From NCBI GenBank assembly GCA_964200185.2, contig CAXNAD020000220.1, forward strand, positions 1 to 24,248: 24,248 nucleotides of DNA, written 5' to 3'. The number at the start of each line of letters is the position of its first letter. Positions within the stretch are counted from its first letter, which is position 1. The notes beneath the pieces are model-generated. The model was not told the origin of the DNA. It was given only the letters and a program-made list of their open reading frames with translations, and did no database searches. The stretch is from Choristocarpus tenellus KU-1152 (taxonomy: Eukaryota > Phaeophyceae). Made by a program: the position numbers and the translations under genes. Below are positions 11,026 to 24,248 of the stretch, piece by piece.

Positions 11026-12922
11026 CTCACATAACTCTTGTAGAAAACATAGGTGAGCATCAGCAATGACAGGGTCTGTGCCACCAATAAAAAACTGGGA
11101 TGAATGGAATGATACCAAAGGCGATGCTACTAACCCAAGACCAAGCAGATCACCATACAATCTCACCAGTAGGCTGGGCCACAATATACTCCCTGTCGAG
11201 CCCTCCTCCAACTTCTAATCACAACTAAGATACCTCATGCAAAACATCTTTCAGAATCAATACCCCACAGTGATGGCATGCTATGGTCAACATATATTCC
11301 TACTTTCTCACCCAATCCCACGCTAAATTAATTACAAGAAACAACTCTGCCTCAAGTCCTGATTCCCCCATCCACTTCAAGAGCACACCAGCCAATCCCT
11401 AAACTCAATATATTCCAATCCCTCTCGACTTTGTTTACACAATGAACAAGTTGTTGGACTCACCAAAGTTTCCACCTCAACTGTTTCACCACGGTGAAAA
11501 CCAGACACCACTGTGCACCAGAGCCTCACACACAGCTTAGCAGGTGGGGCCAGACCACCTACTTCATTGTTAGAGCAGGAGGAGGACACAACAAACCTGT
11601 AAGCATTGGTCATGATTATAAATCCACTCAGTGTACAGTGCGTAATACACCCCTCTGCACAACTGAAAGCAAAATTCTCAAATAGCTGGATAAATTGGCA
11701 CTATCCTATACAACACTGGTGCAGGATATCAATGTCCCCCAAAAAATCGACTTCATTAATCGTGGAGAAACACCCTAATCACAACTGCAACAACCAAGTA
11801 CCAAACTGTGTTCAAGAGTCCTTCATCTCCACAGACTGACAACCTTCCCTGCCTCACTGCCTTGGATGTGAGAATCATACACAAAAATAGAACAAAAAAA
11901 TATCCACTCAAATATGTGTTTCTTCCATGCCACAGGATGACATGTTTGACATGTATGATACAATGTGACAATACGTAATATGAAGAGTGTATCTACTGGC
12001 CTGATCAACGCTACCGTATGAACACAGCTTGTCTCTGGTAATCACTACATTTATTTACAAAGTGCTCACAGTGCACGAGACTGGAGAATGCAAAATCAAC
12101 ATCCAAAGGTTCTGACCTCTTGCTATGTCCAGGCGTGCCTGATCACGGACAGCCTCCCCAACCTTACTTACGTCCCCTAAGCTAGGTCAACGAGTGCAGG
12201 GTCACCCAACTGGTTCGACTCTTAAGTACTGGTACAAATAAAGCAGTCTGCCGTGCTAATATTATGTTACTGTCCAACCACCAAGTAATATTGTAAGGAA
12301 CACGAATTCTGGAAAATAGGGGGAATCAAACCCAAAACCTAGAGGGAGTAAACTCTCAGAACCTACTGGTGTGTTTTTCAATCCAATAAAAACTGGACTT
12401 GACGTTTACCTCATGATTGATGTACTGTGTCATCTAGGTATGGCATACAACACATGCACGTGCACCACTAACACTTGCAAGTATATGCCATGAAAGAGAG
12501 TAAAAAACGTGTACCTAAACCTACTGAAGCACTAACCTTTCCTTACCTGGAATCCTGAGAGCAAGTCTTTAAGGGATGCAGCTTGAAAGGAAGCAGCCTA
12601 ACACCGAAGAAGGCTGTGATCACATAATGAGTTGAGATGGAAAGGGAAAGGTATGTCAAGCAAAGCCTAGAAAGTGAGAGGTGTGTGACGCAGTCAATGG
12701 TACTGAATTGCAAGCTGAACGGCATTATATTCAGTCTACACCCAACCAGGTAGGTCGGTATTGCACATAAGATGGAAGTTGTGAATATCTCATCCATGCA
12801 CTTAAACGTAGCAATGGAAGGCGAAAGCAACTGCTCACATCTCGAAGGACTGCAGAGATAGATCCAATGAAATGCGGGGGCTCAACACATCCAGATAGGA
12901 TCAGGAACTGTGGATTAATCAC
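11026..12922 (-). CDS. Unrecognised multi-exon coding stretch upstream of the peptidase (provisional model)
   Basis: Not recognised. Exon-like segments with splice borders: 12922-12839 (VINPQFLILSGCVEPPHFIG), 12597-12547 (SLKDLLSGFQ), a possible 24-nt microexon 12433-12410, 12162-12117 (VGEAVRDQARLDIARG; acceptor ambiguous), 11774-11717 (STINEVDFLGDIDILH), 11596-11464 (APPAKLCVRLWCTVVSGF), 11398-11336 (GVLLKWMGESGLEAEL) and 11214-11026 (LYGDLLGLGLVASPLV). Most junctions are phase-compatible and the segments read like one hydrophobic, leucine-rich, helical protein of HEAT-like character; that fold is only a guess. The 5' end is missing. Segment 12922-12839 stays open upstream for about 20 more codons. 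Two alternative ends exist: a stop at 11302-11300, or reading on from 11026 to a stop at 10914-10912. The last segment can also splice in phase 0 into the peptidase exon at 10879. Confidence 0.38.
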
Positions 12923-13777
12923 CTGATTAGGGTGGGAAGGTTTCGCCGCCCAACCTTCAAGGATCCACGCCACAAATATCACGATTGTAATCACTCACCA
13001 GCGTGGCGCAATAGCAAGTCACCTCTATATGTAGGAACAATCCTGATGCAAGGGCAAAAGCAGAGTAGTTGCAATACAACGAACACAGCTTGTACTGCAG
13101 ATAACCGTATCGATGGTTGAAGGTGAGGGGAGCACAATAAGGACTAATAGTAACAAGGTGTAGCGATGCACTAAAACTGATTGATTACAAACAGTAGTGG
13201 TCCATGAACTTATGACGGAGTCAGAAAAAACAGGGATAAGGATGCCGAAAGTACATCCGCGAGGAACGTAGTGGACTGTGCGAATATATTGCCCGAGAGC
13301 AAGCTCAAGAGCAAGATTTAACCCAGCTTCCTTTGCAGTTGCAATGGGAACACAAGCCAAGTGCAAGACAAAGCGAGCAAGACACAAGTACAAACGCAAA
13401 CAACCAACAACATCACCTATGATCAAGTTTGAAGGCTGCTGATCAACAACTTATGATCGAAACTTCCCCTTTTAAAAATTACGCAGAGTCACTGCAACTA
13501 TACAGGGTAAGAAGGCAAGAGGATGTCGGGGGGAAAGTGACCTAGAGGGAGAAAGAGCGAGAAGGATTTGCTTCCTTGCGAGGGTTTGGTAGTACAACAG
13601 ACACAGAAAGTAGTAACTTCAGTAGTGTTAAATTTAGTGGAGGAAGATAATTTAGCGTGGAGGCGTCGTCAGTAAAAAACAAAATGTTGTGTTACCTTGA
13701 ACAGCAGCGGATGGTGTATATTGTGCCGTTGTCGGAGGAGTACCCCGTGCTGTGGTCAGGAGACGGAGGTAAAAGCC
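12923..13777. other. Unresolved spacer between the divergent genes
   Basis: This should contain the NAC alpha promoter and 5' UTR and probably the 5' end of the minus-strand stretch. A minus-strand frame is open for 133 codons at 13426-13025, but I recognise nothing in it. A donor-like site follows 12999 on the minus strand (GTGAGT). No TATA box or other element can be assigned with confidence. Confidence 0.5.

Positions 13778-13785
<8 letters not shown>
13684..13785 (+). CDS. Possible upstream ORF overlapping the NAC alpha start
   Basis: ATG at 13684 opens 33 codons ending in TAA at 13783-13785, overlapping the NAC alpha ATG (13778) in another frame. If transcription starts upstream of 13684, it would be an overlapping uORF able to reduce initiation at the main start. 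The transcription start is unknown, so this is only a possibility. Confidence 0.25.
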
Positions 13786-18102
<4,317 letters not shown>

Positions 18103-19487
18103 GATAGTCACTTGCTGCACTTTGAGACACGGCAGGGTGTAAAAAGCAGACTTGCTACTGTTTAGTGAGGCCTGGGAGTGCTTCAGATCAATACATATGA
18201 AGAGGAGTGAAGTTTTGTCTGCATCAAGGCAATGAGAAGATCCAACTCAGATTTTGATGTTATCAGCTGGTGGAGTCACTGTGGTAGGGAAACTTCAGTA
18301 TAGGTCACAGCTGTTCTCATTGGCAAACATAGTAGGGAGCACGGGTTGATATTCTTTTGAGTGTTCCCTGTATTCTCTACCAGCCCACTGTGATTATGTG
18401 ATGCTACCATACTGCCAAGAACAATGTGGTAGAAAATGCACACAACTCATTTACACTGGGTTTTCCATTAATCAAGTAGCATTATTTGCCTCGCGCCCAA
18501 CTAATATGTGTTTCACCCAATTGAATGGGTAAGTTTGTCCAAAGCTATCTAATTCTGCCGAGGGTTTTTCCCAACAGTGTATGGATTACTGACCTTGCAC
18601 TTGCCTCTTTTTTTGGACCACCCTATTGAAGACATTTGAAGATGATTGTTATTCACTCTCTGCTGTGGAATGGTGTTGTAACTCTGTTCAAAGCAATCTT
18701 CACAGTAGTGGCAACCAAAAATTCCTACAGGTGTTGTGTGGTGTCCTTTGTCCTCTGGTCTGGTAAGTCCACTGAGAAATCACAAGACAAGAATATGACG
18801 TTTCAGTACATTTTTATTATTAGTCAACTCTTTTACCTGATGTATTAGACTTCACAATGCCTTCTCATCTCTTTTTTTACCCTCTATATACTATGCCACC
18901 AGTGTTGCATCACTATTAATAATGGATCACAAAATTGTAGGTTGTGAACTGACTTCATCCTAATGTCCAGAATCAATCGATCAGACCCCCATTGAATGAT
19001 GGGATGGTTGTATCCCAAGATACAAGAAGTACAACTGCAGGATATAATGCCACGAAGGGGAAGAACAATACAAATATATCATGCATACTGACCTTCATAC
19101 TATTATACACCCAGTATTTAAGGGTGTGTGTGGTCCATGGAAAGTAGGATGCATATTCACAAGTACATCAACAAAGGAATAGAATTTCATGAGTATTAGG
19201 TATTGAAATGATATGAAATGTTGTATGGCTGTTAGTAGTCTTCAAGTTTGAATTATGAGAAATTATATTCTTTGAACATGCTCCTCCTTCCTCCTGAAAG
19301 AGCATCATATCGAGCCAAACTAATGTCTTCACTGGAGGAAATGACTGATCTTTGCAACACTTCAATCTGTTGATTGATGTCACCCATACGAGGGTATGTT
19401 GATACATGGACATTGGAAAATCATGATGCTATGCTGCATAAACCATGTACGCTGATTGATCCAAACAGAGTCCATGTGAGTAAAAAC
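18103..19487. other. NAC alpha 3' flank, no gene seen
   Basis: AT-rich sequence after the NAC alpha stop, containing its 3' UTR. Only short chance frames of 70-80 codons occur and none resembles a protein. A TGTAA sits 36 nt after the stop, and no AATAAA is near. Confidence 0.6.
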
Positions 19488-19640
19488 CCAAAGCATTGAA
19501 GAGGGTGGGGGTTTTGCCATGGCTTCCGAGGGGTTTTTTAAGTGAACACAATTACCTAAAATGTGTATGACTATGAAAGGTGTGTCCAGAGCGAGGAAGT
19601 TGATATTTAGAACGCCAATTTTGATAGAAAATGAGAGATA
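19488..19640. mobile_element. Diverged relative of the inverted-repeat element at 21809-22071
   Basis: AAGCATTGAAGAGGGTG at its left edge resembles the element's terminal repeat. The interior shares GGGGTTTT, TAAAATGT, AAGGTGTGTCC and GATAGAAAAT in the same order as the better copy, which has the matching GAGGGTGTGTCC. The right terminal repeat is not recognisable and the internal hairpin of the other copy is absent. Confidence 0.45.
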
Positions 19641-20940
19641 GCTATACACAGAAGAATTAGTGCTGCTAATTTTCTTACACCTTACCAAAATCATCAGCAT
19701 GAAGGCATCCACAAACAGGAGCCAGGGTCAGTTCTTATTTTAAGTCCATGGCAAGGCAATTGACAATGGGGCGCTGCTATGTGGTTAGTGTGTTCCACTT
19801 ATCAACAATTAGAGGGTGGGTTGCAATTCTGTAAGGGATGTAGGAAGGTGCCAGACCACTTACGTGATCAAACATTTTGTGTGTGCAAGGGTTTCAGCTC
19901 ACTATGTGCGAAGCTTACTTCCCTCTGTATTCTGGAGGAAAGGTATGCCGAGGTTGAAGAATGAACTCTGGCATCATATCCAGGTCATGCCCAGCTTCTA
20001 GTCCCTAATGCTGGGGGTGCTGACTCATCAAGCGTAATGGCAAATGAGGCAAAAGCGCACACATACAAGAATGTCCCAAGAAACAATAATAGCCTAGAGG
20101 GGGCTACGGAGGAATTCAGACCATCACAGTGCAGTGTACACTGAATTTCCCCAGGGGGTGATGAAGTTGAATGGTACAGGAACAAACAAGCCTACTCCCC
20201 ACATAGATACTTAAAAGAAAGAGTTTTTTTTACTACTGTGATTGATGTTGTGTTGCATGGACCAAACGTAATGGGTAGGACTCTACAAGGTAAAGTGAAG
20301 GGGCATATCACAATGGTAAGAAATGGTGTACCGTGTATAAAACAATATGCATGCACCAAACACAATAGCAGCAGAAGACCTCTATGAAGTAGAATCTGTG
20401 TCCAGAAGAAGTGGCAATATACTTATCACCATTTACCGAAATTATTTGTATGCATGCATGCCATGTGGAAAGACAGGGCTTTGGGTTTTAAATCATACTA
20501 GTTAGACTGGGGTAAGCGAGGTAATGACTTGTTCTCCTTACCTCTGTGGATTTATACAGTGCAATAATAAATGGGTAGTAGTCATAGATATTAGTTACTC
20601 ACCCTATTAGTTGGGCATCGTTAACCTACTGATTTAATGATGGTGGATATGTGTGTTCCTTTCTGCTAGTTGCTCTTTTCTTGGTTCACTGGCTGAAGAG
20701 CTCACAGAGAAGGGGAAAGAAAAATCACTCCAGTAGTTTACATCCAACTCTCATCGCGCAACTTCTCTCAGAAAAAAATGACTACGACTAAAAGGGTGAC
20801 AATGCGGAACTTGAGATCTTAAAATCACTATGATAAAAATGGATCACATACATGGAACCAATAATATTAATTAATACTTGGAAGTACTGAGTATGACCCC
20901 TACTACTAGCTAGCAGTAGTACCAGCGATCTAGTTCTGAC
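19641..20940. other. No gene recognised
   Basis: AT-rich sequence. A loose inverted repeat around GGAATTCAG (20110-20118) and CTGAATTTCC (20141-20150) is the only structure noted. Short open frames at 19779-20001 resemble nothing known. Confidence 0.5.
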
Positions 20941-21209
20941 GTTTTTCCTTCTGTTTCGTCGTATTGAGTCTATTGGCGCTCTCTCCGCAGCAGGTAAGTA
21001 GATGTTTCTTGGCTTGCATACAACAACATTATTGCCTAATTTCTGTGATGAATTGGCTGGGGGGGCTATTTGGCAGATCTGGGCCTCCGGAACAGGCTCA
21101 TTGGCAGATCATGTTGTAGTAGCAGTTCACGATCCTTTTCTACAAGAGTATTTCTGAGAACTCTTTCTTTGTCCAGTCCTTGCCTTATTTTATCCTTGTT
21201 TTATCCCAG

Positions 21210-21270
21210 GACAGGTGGAGGTACGGTTGCCCCCTCTGACGAGATTGCCTCTGGCAACCGTCGCCGTTGA
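21210..21270 (+). CDS. Possible terminal exon of an unidentified gene
   Basis: Follows a good acceptor (ttgttttatcccag) and reads TGGGTVAPSDEIASGNRRR then TGA at 21268-21270. About 220 nt upstream is a perfect donor, CAG/GTAAGT (near 20991-20999), after a pyrimidine-rich acceptor-like tract. No protein family is recognised and no other exon was found, so this could be chance. Confidence 0.2.
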
Positions 21271-21804
21271 GTCTGCCTTGAGCATTACTATTATCGTTAA
21301 AATTAATACCCTGGAGAATTGCGTAGTAGTAGCATTGTTCTAGCTGCAGCAAGTTCATTCCACGAATTGGTGATGATATCAACATCGTGTAGAACACACT
21401 TTGGTGAGTAGGTGCACGCCAAATTTCTGGTTCCTCTGAAACAGAAACATTTCAATGAGTATGACAGATTGTAGAGTTAATAATAACAAAAGTAAGTTCA
21501 TAGATTAAATAGGCACCAATTACAAAGAAACAGTGAAGATGGACCGTGCACTCACTAAGAAAACAGTTGAATTTTGACTACATAATGGAAGGATGAAGTC
21601 ATATTGTAGACACAATAAGTGTCAATATGTGGTAGCAATTCGTGTTCACCTATCAGATTGTATCAACTATCGTCGTATGGAAGACCTCTCCTCCATTTTG
21701 ACCCGCATTACCATAGGAGGGTTGTGTGCGACAGGATTGCTGGCATTGACGTCATGTCCAACAGGGCTTTCCTTCCTACTCTTCAACAAGGGAACCCCAT
21801 AGTG
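21271..21804. other. No gene recognised
   Basis: No open frame in this interval resembles a known protein; the overlapping 60-70 codon frames at 21593-21873 look like chance. No repeat of note until the element beginning at 21809. Confidence 0.5.
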
Positions 21805-21808
21805 ACCA

Positions 21809-22071
21809 GAGTGAAAGTATCTTAGAGGGTACGAGTTTTCCCCTATTTGTCCATTTGGGGCTTGGCATCCCATGGGGTTTTAAATGACATTTTTCTACTC
21901 CAAAGTGTTTCGGAGTAGGTAAAATGTATACGTTATGAGAGGGTGTGTCCGGAACAAGAATATTGACACTTCCTATCAAATAAGATAGACGAAAATTACA
22001 TCAAAATCGCAACATTGGATTTTGGTCCTCCCCAAATGGACGCGGCCCTACCCTCTAAGATACTTTGACTC
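21809..22071. mobile_element. MITE-like element with terminal inverted repeats and 4-bp target duplication
   Basis: 263 bp. Left end GAGTGAAAGTATCTTAGAGG and right end its reverse complement with one change (GAGTCAAAGTATCTTAGAGG read from 22071), extending through GGGTA. A second matched block (TCCATTTGGGG) lies 20-35 bp further in on each side. It is flanked by ACCA on both sides (21805-21808 and 22072-22075), consistent with a target-site duplication. An internal hairpin, CTACTCC/GGAGTAG, sits at 21895-21918. There is no transposase, so it would be non-autonomous. The superfamily is not assigned. Confidence 0.75.
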
Positions 22072-22075
22072 ACCA

Positions 22076-22342
22076 TCCCCAACTCAGAGTCGTTTTGTGG
22101 CAGTACATTTTTTTGCAAGTATATGCTCACTCTTGTTCTTAATCTGTACACTCGCTATTTTTCGTACGTCAAGAAGTTTGCGTTTTTTTGGACAACACGT
22201 TGGATATTGGCCCCTCCTTGGACTAGTGATATGGTCCTAATACTTGAGGCAATGCTTGTCAGTATTTGGGGGGAGTAGACTTTATTGGTGAAATATTATC
22301 TTTCTTTTCCGTGTTTTTTTCACTTCCGGTTGAGCATTAAAT
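22076..22342. other. Spacer between two inverted-repeat elements
   Basis: Contains AGTATTTGGGGGGAGTAG near 22262-22279, similar to the terminal repeat of the neighbouring element. An opposite-facing GCCTCAAGTATTAG (minus strand, about 22231-22244) may be the remnant of another copy. No gene seen. Confidence 0.4.
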
Positions 22343-22521
22343 GACTGAAAGTATCTGGGGGGGGTAGCGGCTGTCCATCCGGGACCCATTTTTTCATGTC
22401 ATGATTTTTGGATGATATGGTTGCATGTGTCGGATGGATGATGTAAGTGCACTTCTCCTGATCCTGGGCCTGAATGGACACCCTGGTGTAGACCCCCCCC
22501 CTCCCCCAGATACTTTGAGCC
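22343..22521. mobile_element. Second MITE-like element, G-rich variant
   Basis: Left end GACTGAAAGTATCT followed by G8. The right end, read on the minus strand, is GGCTCAAAGTATCT followed by a G-rich stretch (C9 at 22493-22501 on the plus strand). Inner blocks GCTGTCCATCCGGG and, on the minus strand, GGGTGTCCATTCAGG face each other. Length is about 179 bp. I see no clean target duplication. It has the same terminal core as the element at 21809. Confidence 0.65.
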
Positions 22522-23050
22522 AACATTTGATACAGTTCAATAGTTGCCGTGGCTAAGATGTTACACATATAGGTATTATGTGAAACGTAAAAAAAGTCAT
22601 GTTATGGCAAGACAAGTGTTGAATTGACAAACGCAGAATTGATATTCCCCCTTTCCAAATACAAAGTGACACCAGAATTTATCGAAGGCTCTTTTCTACA
22701 ATTGTACAAAATGACACAATTTTGCCCTTTCATGGGACACTTAAATTGTAACTTTACCTAGCTCTCGAATAGATTGACTCATATGACTTCCCAAGGTGTG
22801 GAGATTCTCCTTTTTTGTCCTCCGTTTTTTTTTGTTCTTTTCTATTGTGAATCGTAGCAACTGAATCGGTCCGATTCAATTAAATCGGAGCCTAGTCGAA
22901 ACCGAAAATCTTGGGATCGATTTTCGGTTGTTTTCTTTCCTCCCTGATTATTTGGAGGACAGAAGGATAAACCCAACATATGCACACAGAAAATTACCAA
23001 AGCACCATATAAACGTACGTAGAACTGCAAAATAATCCATTATGTACTTA
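22522..23050. other. Non-coding stretch with a palindrome cluster
   Basis: AT-rich, no gene recognised. The only notable structure is the cluster of inverted repeats at 22862-22929, listed separately. Confidence 0.5.
22862..22929. repeat. Cluster of short perfect inverted repeats
   Basis: TGAATCGG and CCGATTCA flank a single T (22862-22878). CCGATT and AATCGG then overlap it (about 22871-22888). AACCGAAAATC (22900-22910) pairs perfectly with GATTTTCGGTT (22919-22929) over an 8-nt loop. Repeated use of the AATCGG core suggests one related structure. Confidence 0.7.
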
Positions 23051-23432
23051 GGTCCTTGGTAAGGGTGGATTTCTACACAACTATAACATTCACCCATCTG
23101 GAGGATATGCCCTTCCTCATGTGGAAGATGACGGCAAGGAAGGTGAAGGGTCAGGTGAAGATGCGGAATCTGCCTTGAAGGCAAATAGTGATTCATTGAT
23201 GGTTAAGTTGGGCCATTGCTGGAGGAGGAAGACCGCCATATCGCGAACTACCATCGCATTGATCCACATTTATTTGGAGGCAATGGCTGGAAATACTGTG
23301 TTTATATGGGAAGGGATGAGAGATGCCAAGAAATCAGCTCCGGCCACTGTAGCGCCTATTCAAAGCCTAGGCAAAGCAAGGGGCGCTTGGAGGAGATGTG
23401 CAGGATGTGGAGGATTGAGCCGAACAAAGTGA
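23051..23432 (+). CDS. Doubtful open frame, no family recognised
   Basis: 126 codons plus stop, open from just after a TAG that also forms an acceptor-like acttag, to a stop at 23430-23432. It begins VLGKGGFLHNYNIHPSGGY, then an acidic stretch (VEDDGKEGEGSGEDAESAL), then a Cys/Arg-containing tail. The first half looks protein-like. In the second half the overlapping frame at 23216-23446 is equally plausible, as if the frame had shifted. It could be a decayed transposon ORF, an exon or chance. Confidence 0.22.
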
Positions 23433-24187
23433 TGCTGGATGTGTAGCAACTTGCTGATGGTCCACTTGTTATATAATATTCCATGGTGGACTGCTCCCTG
23501 TATGTTAAATCTGCCGCCATTCTTAAAGAAAACGCTGAGAGTCACCCACAATGTAATCAACATTTGAGTGGGAGGCGATCCAGTTGGAATAGGAATGTAC
23601 TCCGAGAAAAGAGTAAAACAAAAATAGGAAGTTCTTCCAGAAGGAATGAAGTATAGAAGCCACCTATCACCTATCAAACCTGTTCACAGAGACTGTGCAA
23701 TGTCTTTCGAGATATAGTCTCTATCACGCATAACCCATTCCTTCTTCCTTCACATCACATGCGTGACAGCGTCTCTGGTTAACCCCATTATCATCTATGG
23801 TATATGAGTGGAGCTTGGTCAAAGCAGTGCAAGCCTACAGCACGTTCAAAGTCACCAGCTCTGAACAGGTCGAAGCGAAAAATGCTGTATGCCAGAGCAC
23901 CACCAAGTGCCATGTTATGTGATTTGGAGTATGACCTTGAAGTCCTAGGTTTTATATATTTGTACTTCTTAACTACTTATTTACTTCGAAGTATTGTGTA
24001 GTAATTATGAGATCATGCACTCAGCTTGATGAGTGGTTGTTCAGTCCTCTATATATTCCCCAATGAAAACCATAATAGTGAATAATATGTCTTGAGAGAT
24101 ACATATATTTAACGGCATATTATCCTTTATGGCGCCCTCTACGGGCCTGGTCATCCACGCACAGCCTTGTGGATTAGAACTGCATAT
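23433..24187. other. No gene recognised
   Basis: Short chance frames only. Nothing assignable before the element that starts at 24188. Confidence 0.5.
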
Positions 24188-24248
24188 GGCTCAAAGTATC
24201 TGGGGGGGGGGCGGTGGCTGTCCATTTGGGGTCAATTTTTTCATGTCG
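24188..24248. mobile_element. Third MITE-like element, cut by the right edge
   Basis: Begins GGCTCAAAGTATCT followed by G10, then GGCTGTCCATTTGGGG and ATTTTTTCATGTC, closely matching the left end of the element at 22343 including its ATTTTTTCATGTC block. Its right end lies outside the window. Confidence 0.65.

Noticed and set aside
10669-11034. 121-codon plus-strand ORF
   Set aside because: It is antisense to the conserved peptidase exon and includes the tandem 9-mer; a shadow frame.
12216-12230. GGTTCGACTC, similar to the T arm of a tRNA
   Set aside because: The flanking bases do not pair as a T stem, and no acceptor, D or anticodon arm can be drawn.
18138-18142. TGTAA, the green-algal polyadenylation signal, after the NAC alpha stop
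   Set aside because: A 5-mer this common cannot be called without transcript ends, and 36 nt would make a very short 3' UTR.

Overview
This is a eukaryotic, intron-rich nuclear window with no operons. It carries two clearly recognisable, divergently oriented protein genes, a poorly resolved coding stretch between them, and a gene-poor right third with simple repeats and small inverted-repeat (MITE-like) elements. The organism cannot be named from sequence alone. The peptidase resembles the plant/algal/protist and bacterial branch of the dipeptidyl-peptidase family more than animal DPP8/9. With the dense GT-AG introns, this suggests an alga (possibly green lineage) or another protist rather than an animal or fungus.

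Left part (about 343-10879, minus strand): a prolyl oligopeptidase family (S9B) dipeptidyl peptidase in 15 exons. All exon phases agree and give 802 codons up to a last visible donor at 343. Only the short C-terminal tail is missing, beyond or near the left edge. The catalytic Ser, Asp and His and the double-Glu substrate motif are all present.

Middle (about 11026-12922, minus strand): a string of exon-like open segments whose protein I do not recognise. It lies directly upstream of the peptidase, leaving almost no room for an independent promoter. It may be a separate gene, an N-terminal part of the peptidase gene, or the first reading frame of a dicistronic transcript. Its 5' end and the spacer up to 13777 are unresolved.

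Right of that (13778-18102, plus strand): a complete five-exon gene for the alpha subunit of the nascent polypeptide-associated complex (191 aa), with NAC and UBA domains. Intron 2 is 2.7 kb and holds one antisense exon-like segment of doubtful status.

From 18103 to 24248 I see no convincing gene. There is a MITE-like family with terminal repeats built on GAGTSAAAGTATCT (one copy with a 4-bp target duplication, one weaker copy, one cut by the right edge, and one diverged relative), a palindrome cluster near 22.9 kb, and two weak exon/ORF candidates. The peptidase and NAC alpha have no evident functional link; their adjacency looks incidental.
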